This document shows positions 7,948 through 14,458 of a stretch of 20,008 nt of DNA, in pieces (the first letter of the stretch is position 1; every line of letters begins with the position of its first letter). The position numbers were made by a program, and so were the translations under genes. A model generated the notes under the pieces. That model did no database searches, was not told where the DNA came from, and saw nothing but the letters and a program-made list of their open reading frames with translations. Origin of the DNA: an uncultured Erysipelotrichaceae bacterium (lineage in GTDB: Bacteria > Bacillota_I > Bacilli_A > Erysipelotrichales > Erysipelotrichaceae); NCBI GenBank assembly GCA_944325295.1, contig CALUZL010000076.1, positions 1 to 20,008 on the forward strand, read 5' to 3'.

Positions 7948-7991
7948 AATTTTACTCCTCCTACGTCAAAGTCGTGTCTTTAACTGACTTC

Positions 7992-8020
7992 ATTATAGTT
8001 TATAGGTGTTTCATTGTAAA
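7992..8020 (-). promoter_or_regulatory. Promoter of the mgl operon
   Basis: On the minus strand TTTACA (8015-8020) and a perfect TATAAT (7992-7997) are 17 bases apart, a near-consensus housekeeping promoter. The leader to the mglB ATG (7945-7947) is about 40 bases and contains the AGGAGGAG ribosome binding site. Confidence 0.8.
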
Positions 8021-8028
8021 GGGTTTCA
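8015..8028 (-). promoter_or_regulatory. cre-like catabolite-repression site over the mgl -35 box
   Basis: The minus strand reads TGAAACCCTTTACA. It matches 11 of 14 positions of the ideal cre palindrome TGTAAACGTTTACA, and its right half is the -35 hexamer itself. CcpA bound here would block the promoter, as expected for a secondary sugar transporter. The central CG is CC here, a notable deviation. Confidence 0.45.
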
Positions 8029-8257
8029 AAATAAAAAGATAAAGCGCCTTCATTTTTAATGTTTATATCAATATATGTTAAAAAAATGTCAATTTTATCA
8101 AATTGTGATTTTCTCACAAAATTAGATATTATGTTTTTTACGCGATCATACACATAATTATTTCTTTGCTGTTTATTAAGGTTAAATTTCTAAATTTTCT
8201 TATTTTATGCCGAGAAAATCCATGGATCAAGGCGGTTTGAATGATCATACAATTGAA
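8029..8257. other. Intergenic stretch between the mgl promoter and the TnpB element
   Basis: AT-rich, with no open frame of note. Besides the TTGTGA/TCACAA repeat it contains short A and T tracts and no recognisable RNA gene. With the neighbouring control sites and element end, the whole gene-free stretch is 7948-8401. Confidence 0.5.
8103..8119. repeat. Inverted repeat upstream of the mgl promoter
   Basis: TTGTGA-ttttc-TCACAA is a perfect 6-5-6 inverted repeat about 80 bases upstream of the mgl -35 box. The same half-sites form the inner part of the second mglB-mglA hairpin. It may be an operator for a local regulator. No regulator gene lies next to the operon. Confidence 0.35.
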
Positions 8258-8282
8258 CTATTGCAGATGTAATATGCAATAG
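8258..8282 (+). repeat. Left-end hairpin of the TnpB element
   Basis: A perfect 8-bp stem (CTATTGCA/TGCAATAG) with a 9-base loop. A subterminal hairpin of this kind is what TnpA recognises at the left end of IS200/IS605 elements. The assignment is by position only. Confidence 0.45.
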
Positions 8283-8401
8283 GCAAACAAAAAGATCAGA
8301 CAAACCGGGTACCTTGAACTATGGAGGAATTGGAATAAAAAAGAAAATTTATTAAGGAATCTTTTAATATTGCGGTTCTTTAGTAAGTGAAAGGAGGAGC
8401 G

Positions 8402-9502
8402 ATGTTTAAATCTTTTAAATACAGGATATATCCAAACAAAGTACAAAAAGAAATCATGGCAGCTAATTTTGGCTGTACTCGCTTTGTCTATAACCATTAT
8501 TTAGACAAGTATATAGAAAAGGCTAAAAATGATTCTTTTACTTTTGATTATCGTGAATGCCTTTTAGATCTGAAGAGTTTAATAAATGAATTCCCGTGGC
8601 TCAAAGAAGCGAAGTATTCTTCTTTATACTCTTCAATCAAAAATTTAGACATGAATATCAAACGCAAGAAAGTTGGTACTTTAGAACGGCCCAGATTTAA
8701 AAGCAGAAAATTCAATAAAAATTCCTACCACGTCAAAAATGAAAATGACTCAATTGTTTATGGAGGCAAATATATCTTCATACCGGGAATTGGCAAAATA
8801 AAGACCAGGAATACATTGATACAAAAGGGCAAAATATTAAATGCTACCATATCAAAGACTGTTTCCGATAAGTACTTCGTGTCTTTATGTTGCCGTAATG
8901 TCCAAATAGACAAGTTTAAGAAAACGGGAAAAAGCGTTGGCCTTGATTTAGGTATAAAAGATCTGGTCATAACTTCTGATGGAAATAAATTCATAAACGA
9001 ACGCTTTTTCGATCTAGCTTTACCAAAAATAGCAAGATTAAAAAGAAATCTTTCTCGAAAGTCAAGAGGAGGATCGAATTATGAAAAAGCCAGAGTAAAG
9101 TTAGCTAGATACCAAGAAAAGGTCAAAAACAGGCGAATTGATAAACTCCATAAACTTTCAAATTACGTTGTCAAAAGCTATGACATCATCTGTATCGAAG
9201 ATCTCGATGTCCAAAAAATGATGACATCAGGTACGATGTCAAGAAAGTTGGCAGATGCTTCTTTTTCTGAATTTGTCAGACAATTGATCTACAAATCCAA
9301 ATGGTATGACAAAAGAGTCATCAAGATCGATCGTTACTTCAAAAGCAGCCAAACGTGTCACGTTTGCGGTTTTGAAGATAGTGGTCTAAAAGATCTAAAT
9401 ATAAGAGAGTGGACCTGCCCTCAGTGCTCGACAACTCACGATCGCGATATAAATGCTGCCATTAACATTAAAGTTCAAGGTTTAAAAACCATCAACGTTT
9501 AA
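8402..9502 (+). CDS. tnpB: TnpB, RNA-guided endonuclease of an IS200/IS605-type element
   Basis: The product is 366 residues from the ATG at 8402, chosen over the GTG at 8387 because AAGGAGGAGCG directly precedes it and MFKSFKYRIYPN is the typical TnpB start. The N-terminal half holds the helical and WED-like part. The RuvC triad is intact: D182 (GLDLG), E266 (CIEDLD) and D349 (HDRDINAA). A zinc ribbon is complete with C319-xx-C322 and C339-xx-C342. The known family activity is DNA cleavage guided by an omega-RNA made from the element's right end, next to a short motif matching the left junction. This helps the element persist after TnpA-mediated excision. All sequence signs say it is active, not a decayed or domesticated copy. 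It is not part of either neighbouring operon. Confidence 0.93.
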   Translation: MFKSFKYRIYPNKVQKEIMAANFGCTRFVYNHYLDKYIEKAKNDSFTFDYRECLLDLKSLINEFPWLKEAKYSSLYSSIKNLDMNIKRKKVGTLERPRFKSRKFNKNSYHVKNENDSIVYGGKYIFIPGIGKIKTRNTLIQKGKILNATISKTVSDKYFVSLCCRNVQIDKFKKTGKSVGLDLGIKDLVITSDGNKFINERFFDLALPKIARLKRNLSRKSRGGSNYEKARVKLARYQEKVKNRRIDKLHKLSNYVVKSYDIICIEDLDVQKMMTSGTMSRKLADASFSEFVRQLIYKSKWYDKRVIKIDRYFKSSQTCHVCGFEDSGLKDLNIREWTCPQCSTTHDRDINAAINIKVQGLKTINV

Positions 9503-9576
9503 GTACGTTGCTAACCGCTGGTCTGGCGGGGATAGCTTGGTAATTGATTGGCCTTAAGGCCATGGTCCCAAGAAAA
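9495..9576 (+). ncRNA. Probable omega-RNA scaffold (right end of the TnpB element)
   Basis: Directly after tnpB the sequence is densely structured. GCTA (9510-9513) and TAGC (9533-9536) enclose CCGC/GCGG (9515-9518, 9526-9529). Then TTGG (9537-9540) pairs with CCAA (9568-9571) around GGCC-ttaa-GGCC (9550-9561). A GGCCTTAAGGCC core followed by a CCAAGAA-like tail is, as I recall, common at the right end of such elements in Bacillota. The guide would be the first bases after the element, just upstream of the CDF gene. The 5' start and exact 3' end are unknown. Confidence 0.5.
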
Positions 9577-9611
9577 CTATTAAATTTATGTTCATTGCCT
9601 TTAAGAAAGAC

Positions 9612-9617
9612 TATAAT
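9612..9617 (+). promoter_or_regulatory. Candidate -10 box of the CDF exporter gene
   Basis: A perfect TATAAT lies only 7 bases before the ATG at 9625, which would put the transcription start at or next to the start codon (a leaderless mRNA). No good -35 box is seen at 16-18 bases; the 17-base position holds TGTTCA. The TnpB element ends just upstream and may have replaced the original -35 region. Confidence 0.4.
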
Positions 9618-9624
9618 AAGAGCT

Positions 9625-10791
9625 ATGTTCGATTTCATTGTAAAGCTCTTTATCAAGAATTACAAAGACACGGAAGATCCTTCTGTTAGGACGGGTTATG
9701 GCTTTTTAGCAAGTGTCTTATCGATTATCTTGAATGGAGTTTTAGTATTTTTTAAGATTCTATTCGGTACGATTACCGGAAGTGTAGCTATTACTGCCGA
9801 TGGGTTTAATAACCTAAGTGATATGGGATCGAATTTAGCTACTTTATTTGGTTTCAAACTGGCAAGCAAGCATCCCGATGCTGAACATCCTTATGGACAC
9901 GGGAGAGTAGAGTATATTGTCGGGATGATCATTTCTTTTCTAATCATATATGTAGGTTTCTCAACTTTAAAAGAATCTGTAAGTAAAATATTAGATCCCG
10001 ATCCGGTGACGTTTTCTGTTGGTGCTGTAGTAGTTCTGGCTTTTTCTATCTTGATAAAATTATATATGTCATATTTCAACAAGAAATGTGGCGAAAGAAT
10101 AAATTCAGAGGCGCTCATTGCTGCCGCTCAAGACAGCCGAAACGACGTCATTTCAACATCTGCAACCTTAATTTCTTTGTTTGCTGTATTATTTACAAAC
10201 TTTCCGGTTGATAGTATCATCGGCATTTTTGTTTCTCTTTTTGTAATAAAATCGGGTATAGATATATTTAAATCGACCATGGATCCGCTTTTGGGAATGT
10301 CGCCCGATAAAAATCTGGTAAAACAAATATCGGATTTTATAAAAAAGTATCCCGTTGTCATCGGAATACACGACCTTATGATGCACGACTATGGTCCGGG
10401 AAGAAGGTTTATGACCCTTCATGTCGAAGTTGACAGCAGGGGAGATATAATGTCCATTCACGATCAAATCGATGTAATCGAACGAGATGTATTAAAAGAA
10501 TTCGGTATCCTCACAACAATCCATATGGATCCTATCGACACCCGTGATGAAAAAGTAAACGCCATGCGCGAAGTCGTTCGCAATATAGTTAAATCAATCA
10601 ATACTGACTACGATATTCATGATTTCAGGATGGTCAGTGGGCCAACACACACAAATCTGATATTTGATGTCTTGCTTCCGGCAGGCGATACGACAGATCA
10701 CTCCCTAATAAAACGACAAATAGAAAAAAGGGTCTCAGAATATGACTCTTCCTATAACTGTGTAATGGAAGTTGAACATTCTTTTATTTGA
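9625..10791 (+). CDS. Cation diffusion facilitator family transporter, probably Mn2+ or Fe2+ exporter
   Basis: The product is 388 residues from the ATG at 9625. An in-frame start at 9544 would read through the TnpB right end and add 27 untypical residues. Six membrane helices are expected (about residues 26-215). Metal site A is NxxxD in helix 2 (N62...D66 in FNNLSD) and DxxxD in helix 5 (D170...D174 in QDSRND). The HPYGHGRVEY motif (88-97) is typical of one bacterial CDF branch. Zn2+ exporters usually carry His at helix 5, so Asp here points to Mn2+ or Fe2+; this is an inference. The C-terminal part (about 230-305) is the cytoplasmic dimerisation domain, and a further ~80 residues look like a second similar alpha/beta unit. 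No Shine-Dalgarno sequence is evident. It ends exactly where the convergent gene ends. Confidence 0.88.
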   Translation: MFDFIVKLFIKNYKDTEDPSVRTGYGFLASVLSIILNGVLVFFKILFGTITGSVAITADGFNNLSDMGSNLATLFGFKLASKHPDAEHPYGHGRVEYIVGMIISFLIIYVGFSTLKESVSKILDPDPVTFSVGAVVVLAFSILIKLYMSYFNKKCGERINSEALIAAAQDSRNDVISTSATLISLFAVLFTNFPVDSIIGIFVSLFVIKSGIDIFKSTMDPLLGMSPDKNLVKQISDFIKKYPVVIGIHDLMMHDYGPGRRFMTLHVEVDSRGDIMSIHDQIDVIERDVLKEFGILTTIHMDPIDTRDEKVNAMREVVRNIVKSINTDYDIHDFRMVSGPTHTNLIFDVLLPAGDTTDHSLIKRQIEKRVSEYDSSYNCVMEVEHSFI

Positions 10792-10812
10792 TCATCTCAG
10801 CTGATCGTTTTT
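10790..10812 (+). terminator. Weak terminator-like hairpin at the convergent gene junction
   Basis: GATCA (10790-10794) and TGATC (10802-10806) form a 5-bp stem with a 7-base loop, followed by five thymines. It overlaps the last base pairs of both convergent genes. The stem is short, so termination may be inefficient. Confidence 0.3.
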
Positions 10813-11226
10813 GACAATGCCATCAAGATTGCTTAACCTATACTCGTGATCGTCATGTGTATAAATATCAAAAAGGACTTCTGCCTCATGAGTATATTCG
10901 CTCAATATATCATTTAACAGCGATTCTGTCTGTACATAGTTTTGTTTACTGTATAACTCTGCCATCGTTATGACCCTTGTATTATCCCCATTATCATACT
11001 TATAATCATAAAAAACCGTGTTATCGATATTTTTAAAATATGCTTTAAAATCATCTGCTTTATCACTGTCAAAAATATATCTTATAAAATTATAATTGAT
11101 TTCCTTTTCGATGGATATTATCGTTATCTTGATATATAAGACTACATCTAAATCCAAAGAAGCCATGTCTGCTGCATCCGGCTTGAAATCGATCATCTCT
11201 TTTAAATTCATTTTATTACTAAACAT
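10792..11226 (-). CDS. Hypothetical protein, 144 residues
   Basis: Not recognised. From the ATG at 11224-11226 (AGGGG five bases upstream; a GTG two codons earlier is less likely) it encodes a soluble acidic protein without a signal peptide or membrane helix. It alternates predicted strands and helices: a V-V-L-Y-I-K-I-T-I-I-S-I-E strand near residue 30, a Y-D-Y-K-Y-D-N-G-D-N-T turn near residue 75 and an acidic helix near 100-115. The many Asp and Tyr residues and the MSLD-type N-terminus give no clear family. It starts only about 12 bases after the terminator of the DUF6465-like gene, so it may depend on read-through. It ends flush against the CDF gene on the other strand. It is a real gene by ribosome binding site and length, with unknown function. 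Confidence 0.65.
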   Translation of the reverse strand: MFSNKMNLKEMIDFKPDAADMASLDLDVVLYIKITIISIEKEINYNFIRYIFDSDKADDFKAYFKNIDNTVFYDYKYDNGDNTRVITMAELYSKQNYVQTESLLNDILSEYTHEAEVLFDIYTHDDHEYRLSNLDGIVKNDQLR

Positions 11227-11237
11227 ATACACCCCTA

Positions 11238-11258
11238 ATAAAAACGGCTTTCGCCGTC
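11238..11258 (-). terminator. Terminator of the DUF6465-like gene
   Basis: ACGGC (11244-11248) and GCCGT (11253-11257) form a 5-bp GC-rich stem. The minus-strand loop is GAAA, a GNRA tetraloop, followed by UUUUUAUU. It lies directly upstream of the ribosome binding site of the next gene on the same strand. Confidence 0.7.
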
Positions 11259-11263
11259 TTTTC

Positions 11264-11473
11264 TTATGCGTTCAATTTCCCAGAAACTTCCTTATCGTCT
11301 CCATCTACTGCGCGATAATATGTTTCATGAACAGTAGGCTGAAAGTAGACATCAAGCGATTTTAATTTGGAAACTTTTACACCTTGCGCTTTTAATTCTT
11401 CTTTAACAGCTCTTTCAAGCTCTTCAACGTTAGTATCTACCCCGTCACATTGAATCACGACATTTGTCTTCAT
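11264..11473 (-). CDS. Small DUF6465-like protein
   Basis: A 69-residue cytoplasmic protein. The pattern of an N-terminal V-V-I-Q-C-D-G strand, a helix E-E-L-E-R-A-V-K-E-E-L, then L-K-S-L-D-V-Y-F-Q-P and Y-Y-R-A-V-D-G, ending E-V-S-G-K-L, matches what I know of DUF6465 proteins. Those are common in Bacillota, often have a Lys-rich N-terminal tail (absent here), and have no known function. AAGGAGG precedes the ATG with good spacing, and an extended -10 promoter lies just upstream, so it is probably expressed on its own. It lies downstream of ltaS on the same strand. Confidence 0.75.
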   Translation of the reverse strand: MKTNVVIQCDGVDTNVEELERAVKEELKAQGVKVSKLKSLDVYFQPTVHETYYRAVDGDDKEVSGKLNA

Positions 11474-11494
11474 AGCACATTCCTCCTTGGCGAT

Positions 11495-11503
11495 ATTATA
11501 ACA
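11495..11503 (-). promoter_or_regulatory. Extended -10 promoter of the DUF6465-like gene
   Basis: On the minus strand TGTTATAAT gives a perfect TATAAT (11495-11500) with the upstream TG of an extended -10 element. No good -35 box is seen, which extended -10 promoters can tolerate. It lies between the ltaS stop and the AAGGAGG site. Confidence 0.55.
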
Positions 11504-11508
11504 TTATT

Positions 11509-13359
11509 TCATTTGTAGTAATCACACAATAATATTTCTTGACTGTAGTAAAATATCTCGTTTATTTCTGATGAGATCTTATTGTATGCATCAATATATT
11601 CATCTTCTACAATTGTATCCTTACTGCTATCAAAATAAAAATAATCACAAAGAAAACTTCTGTCCATAAACGGCACATACCTAATTCCGTCGCCGAAAAC
11701 ATCTTCACCGACTTTATAAGCCTTTGAATCATCAAGTCCGAAAAGATTACATATCGTCGGATAGATGTCAAACGTAGAAGTGATTTTGTCAAATGTCGTC
11801 GGCTTTAAATCGGTACCGTATATAAGCATCGGCACCTTATATATGTGGTAATCATCAACTCCACCCAATATGTTCTGTTTTCCCTCTTCAGTGACGATTC
11901 CATAAGGGTAGTGATCAGCAAACATATATATAACTGTTTTATCTAATGAACCGTTTTCTTCAAGGCCTTTTAAAAGTGTTTCGATACCTCTGTCTAAAGA
12001 GATCTGTGCTGCCAAATAATATTTAGACTCTTCATCAAGATCTTTAAACCTCTCGTTTGTATTTACTATATCGTAATATTCCTTGAGCTCGATCCTGCCA
12101 CTGTTGTATGACATATGACCGGAAACAGTTACTACAAAATTAAAGAACGGTTTTGAAAAATCGGTATTTTCTATCATACCTTCAAAAAGGTATTCATCCA
12201 ATATCCAAGTCGTTGCCTCTTTATATCCGGGATATCTTTCAAGATTCAATTTGTCCATATCGTAAAAAGTGCTGTATCCAAGTGACTCATGCAAACTTTC
12301 TCGATTATAAAAATTGCCGGTATAAGAATGATAAGAATTGGCTTCGTATCCCTTATTTTTAAATAAGTTAGCCAAGGCATAAGGATAGCTGTTTAGATTG
12401 AAAGTGTAAGAAGTGGTGCCGTTGTTTATGCTTGGAAGCATTCCGGTCTGTGATATAAATTCGCTGTCTCCTGTGGCAACTTCATACAAAGGAGCGTAGT
12501 GGTTATTGAAATAATAGCTTTCGCTTTTTAATTTATACAGCGTTGGTGTAAGCTTTTCATCGATCGCGCTTTCATCAAATGACTCGCATAATATCAAAAT
12601 GAGATTTTTGCCTTCAAAGACATCAGTATATTGATTGCTCTCTCTGTAGCTGTAGTTACTGGCAAAGTTGTCTATGTCCTCCATTTCTTCATCGCTTATC
12701 GAACTTTTTGGCGGCGTTGTCGTCATGAGGATATCTTTGATGTTAAATTCCAAAAGGCCAAAGCGGTCCATATACTTATAACGGTTTTGCATGACCTGAT
12801 GCAGATAGTAATCTTTGTTCCAGGAATTGTCGATTTTGTAATCGCTTCTCAATACCTGCACATATCCAAAGCGGATCGATAGACCAAAAATCGCTAAAAC
12901 GATGCCAACAATAAGCCGTTTCTTAAATTTGGTCTTATCGGTATCTTTTAATAAAAATACCAGTGCGGCAAGCATTATGACAACAGGTATCAAAAACAAA
13001 AGGTTCTCTACTTTAAGTCCGCTTAAAACTTCGCTTTTAACATTGTCGAGCTCGCTTGCCAAACTGAGTTTTCTGTATGAAAAGAGATTGCTAAAAAACA
13101 AATAGTGAACGTTTTGGGCAAAGCTGTAGATCGAGAAGTATAAGATCAGCAAGAATTCACTTATGATTCGCCACTTCCTTTTTAGCAATAAGATAGTGCC
13201 GATAATAACAAGTAACGTCGACAAATCAAATAGAAAAGCCTGCCCGCTAAAAACTGTCAATCCTATTTGCACTCGAAGCAAGATCTCACATAAATAAAAT
13301 GATACCGTAAATAAAAAGATATCGACATAATTCTTTATCGATGGACTAATCTTAGACAT
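11509..13359 (-). CDS. ltaS: Lipoteichoic acid synthase-like membrane sulfatase (LtaS family)
   Basis: A 616-residue protein with about five N-terminal membrane helices (to about residue 168) and an extracellular alkaline-phosphatase/sulfatase domain (about 250-570). Active-site residues line up with S. aureus LtaS: E259 (CESF; E255), the nucleophile T296 (VATGDSEF; T300), H415 (VSGHMS; H416) and D482-H483 (FADHY; D475/H476). LtaS enzymes bind Mn2+, take glycerol-phosphate from phosphatidylglycerol to build the lipoteichoic chain, and release diacylglycerol. The diacylglycerol kinase gene lies 21 bases upstream on the same strand, which supports the role. There is no Shine-Dalgarno sequence before the ATG; a TATAAT lies 9 bases upstream instead. 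An LTA primase or another glycerophosphotransferase remains possible. Confidence 0.87.
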   Translation of the reverse strand: MSKISPSIKNYVDIFLFTVSFYLCEILLRVQIGLTVFSGQAFLFDLSTLLVIIGTILLLKRKWRIISEFLLILYFSIYSFAQNVHYLFFSNLFSYRKLSLASELDNVKSEVLSGLKVENLLFLIPVVIMLAALVFLLKDTDKTKFKKRLIVGIVLAIFGLSIRFGYVQVLRSDYKIDNSWNKDYYLHQVMQNRYKYMDRFGLLEFNIKDILMTTTPPKSSISDEEMEDIDNFASNYSYRESNQYTDVFEGKNLILILCESFDESAIDEKLTPTLYKLKSESYYFNNHYAPLYEVATGDSEFISQTGMLPSINNGTTSYTFNLNSYPYALANLFKNKGYEANSYHSYTGNFYNRESLHESLGYSTFYDMDKLNLERYPGYKEATTWILDEYLFEGMIENTDFSKPFFNFVVTVSGHMSYNSGRIELKEYYDIVNTNERFKDLDEESKYYLAAQISLDRGIETLLKGLEENGSLDKTVIYMFADHYPYGIVTEEGKQNILGGVDDYHIYKVPMLIYGTDLKPTTFDKITSTFDIYPTICNLFGLDDSKAYKVGEDVFGDGIRYVPFMDRSFLCDYFYFDSSKDTIVEDEYIDAYNKISSEINEIFYYSQEILLCDYYK

Positions 13360-13368
13360 ACAAACACA

Positions 13369-13398
13369 ATTATAGTGATTTTAACAGAATATTGATAA
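13369..13398 (-). promoter_or_regulatory. Candidate ltaS promoter giving a near-leaderless transcript
   Basis: On the minus strand TTATCA (13393-13398, inside the end of the kinase gene) and a perfect TATAAT (13369-13374) are 18 bases apart. Only 9 bases separate the -10 box from the ltaS ATG, and no ribosome binding site is present. Transcription would start about 2-3 bases before the start codon. Confidence 0.5.
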
Positions 13399-14256
13399 GG
13401 CTTTGTTAATATTTTCGATCTCAACAAACTTGTGATTTCCGCCATTTTCACCATCGAGAGTCCACTTAACATGATCCTCGGTTTCAAATTTTATAGTCTT
13501 CGCTTTGAAACGAGTAACGTATTTAACATTTACAGACGGATTCAACAAACCTATGAGATAGTTATAAAGCTCCAGAATATTCGGGGTCCATTCTACAAGC
13601 AAAACATCAAACAGGCCGTCATCTATTATGGCGTCGGTAAACATATTGAGATTTGCTGCTCTTTTACCAAGCATTACAAGTCCGAACATATAATCGTTTT
13701 CGTATACAGCATTTTCGGTCGTGATTTTTACATGGACCGGTTTGATATTGCCAAGGTTGCTTATTCCTTTAACGATATATGCTAAATTTCCGAATATCGC
13801 TTTGTCTTGTGAACTTGTTTCATAGGGAACATCACAAAACGCTCCAAATCCGGCGACATAATCGAAATATTCCTCATTGAATTTGCCTATATCTATAAGG
13901 CGGCTTTTACCGGCTACAATCTTGGCGGTGTTTTCAAAAAAACTTTTATTGAGATTCAAATTATAACTGAAATCATTTACGGTCCCACATGGATAGATGC
14001 CGATAGGGATCTTTTTTTCGCGACGCATCATGGCATTGCAGACTTCATGGATCGTTCCATCTCCACCGGCAACCAGCAAGATATCGCTGTCATCTGCCAT
14101 ATCAAGGACTTTCTCATAAGCGTCATTTATCCCCTGCGTCATGTAGACCTCCACTTTATATCCGGCTTTGTTGAGGTCGGACAAGACATCAAACAGAACG
14201 ATTTTATTGCTCTTTTTTCCAGAGTTTGTATTTATAATAAACAGCACTTTATTCAT
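13381..14256 (-). CDS. Diacylglycerol/lipid kinase (DgkB/YegS family)
   Basis: The product is 291 residues from the ATG giving MNKVLFIINT; ORF codons upstream of this lie inside the preceding gene. The catalytic domain shows N-x-x-S-G-K (about 10-14) and the nucleotide-binding motif GGDGT (64-68), then G-x-x-P-C-G-T-V-N-D-F near residue 95, all typical of the family. The C-terminal beta-sandwich domain includes D-G-L-F-D-V-L. It phosphorylates diacylglycerol to phosphatidic acid at the membrane inner face. In Gram-positive bacteria this recycles diacylglycerol freed by LtaS, whose gene is next. The start overlaps the stop of the small upstream gene by 8 bases, so translation is probably coupled. 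A sphingoid or other lipid substrate is less likely. Confidence 0.85.
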   Translation of the reverse strand: MNKVLFIINTNSGKKSNKIVLFDVLSDLNKAGYKVEVYMTQGINDAYEKVLDMADDSDILLVAGGDGTIHEVCNAMMRREKKIPIGIYPCGTVNDFSYNLNLNKSFFENTAKIVAGKSRLIDIGKFNEEYFDYVAGFGAFCDVPYETSSQDKAIFGNLAYIVKGISNLGNIKPVHVKITTENAVYENDYMFGLVMLGKRAANLNMFTDAIIDDGLFDVLLVEWTPNILELYNYLIGLLNPSVNVKYVTRFKAKTIKFETEDHVKWTLDGENGGNHKFVEIENINKALSIFC

Positions 14257-14458
14257 CATCAAAATCATATTGGTCCAATATTTCGACCATCATTTTCAAA
14301 ATCACTTCGTCATAAGTGTTATCTTCATCAAGATACGAAAGCTGATTAAGAGTGCTTAAGATATCATCTAAAAGCTGATAGATACTTCCTTTATAGACGA
14401 TGCCGTATTTTGCCATCACATCAAAATGGACTTTTGAGAATATCTCTTCTATGTTCAT
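14249..14458 (-). CDS. Small acidic protein of unknown function between mntP and the lipid kinase
   Basis: This 69-residue protein is not recognised. It is acidic (the C-terminus runs Y-D-F-D-D-E), probably all-helical and soluble, with no Cys or His cluster. It is credible as a gene because it starts within ATGA, overlapping the mntP stop by four bases, has AGGTG upstream, and its own stop overlaps the kinase start. It is thus locked between two translated genes in one operon. Asp/Glu-rich patches could bind a metal, given its coupling to a manganese exporter, but nothing shows this. Confidence 0.65.
   Translation of the reverse strand: MNIEEIFSKVHFDVMAKYGIVYKGSIYQLLDDILSTLNQLSYLDEDNTYDEVILKMMVEILDQYDFDDE

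Larger units (their letters stand above)
8225..9580 (+). mobile_element. IS200/IS605-superfamily element with tnpB only (IS1341-type); ends approximate
   Basis: An intact tnpB is flanked by hairpin-rich ends, with no tnpA in the gene-free stretch to its left or next to it on the right. On the left, CTATTGCA (8258-8265) and TGCAATAG (8275-8282) form an 8-bp stem 120 bases before the tnpB ATG, nested inside GGTTTG (8234-8239) and CAAACC (8301-8306). On the right are the stems of the probable omega-RNA (9510-9572). The family makes no target duplication or terminal inverted repeats, so exact ends cannot be set without an empty site. Mobility would need a TnpA in trans. Confidence 0.65.

Noticed and set aside
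8258..8497. Minus-strand open frame over the tnpB start region
   Set aside because: It overlaps the clear tnpB start and the left-end hairpin, and the translation resembles no protein.
8402..9502. TnpB as a domesticated RNA-guided transcription regulator (TldR-like), given its place beside an ABC transporter operon
   Set aside because: The known domesticated forms have lost RuvC active-site residues; here D182, E266 and D349 and the zinc ribbon are all intact.
9544..9624. Longer CDF protein starting at 9544
   Set aside because: The extra 27 residues come from the TnpB element's right end and are unlike CDF N-termini; the TATAAT at 9612 would lie inside the coding region.
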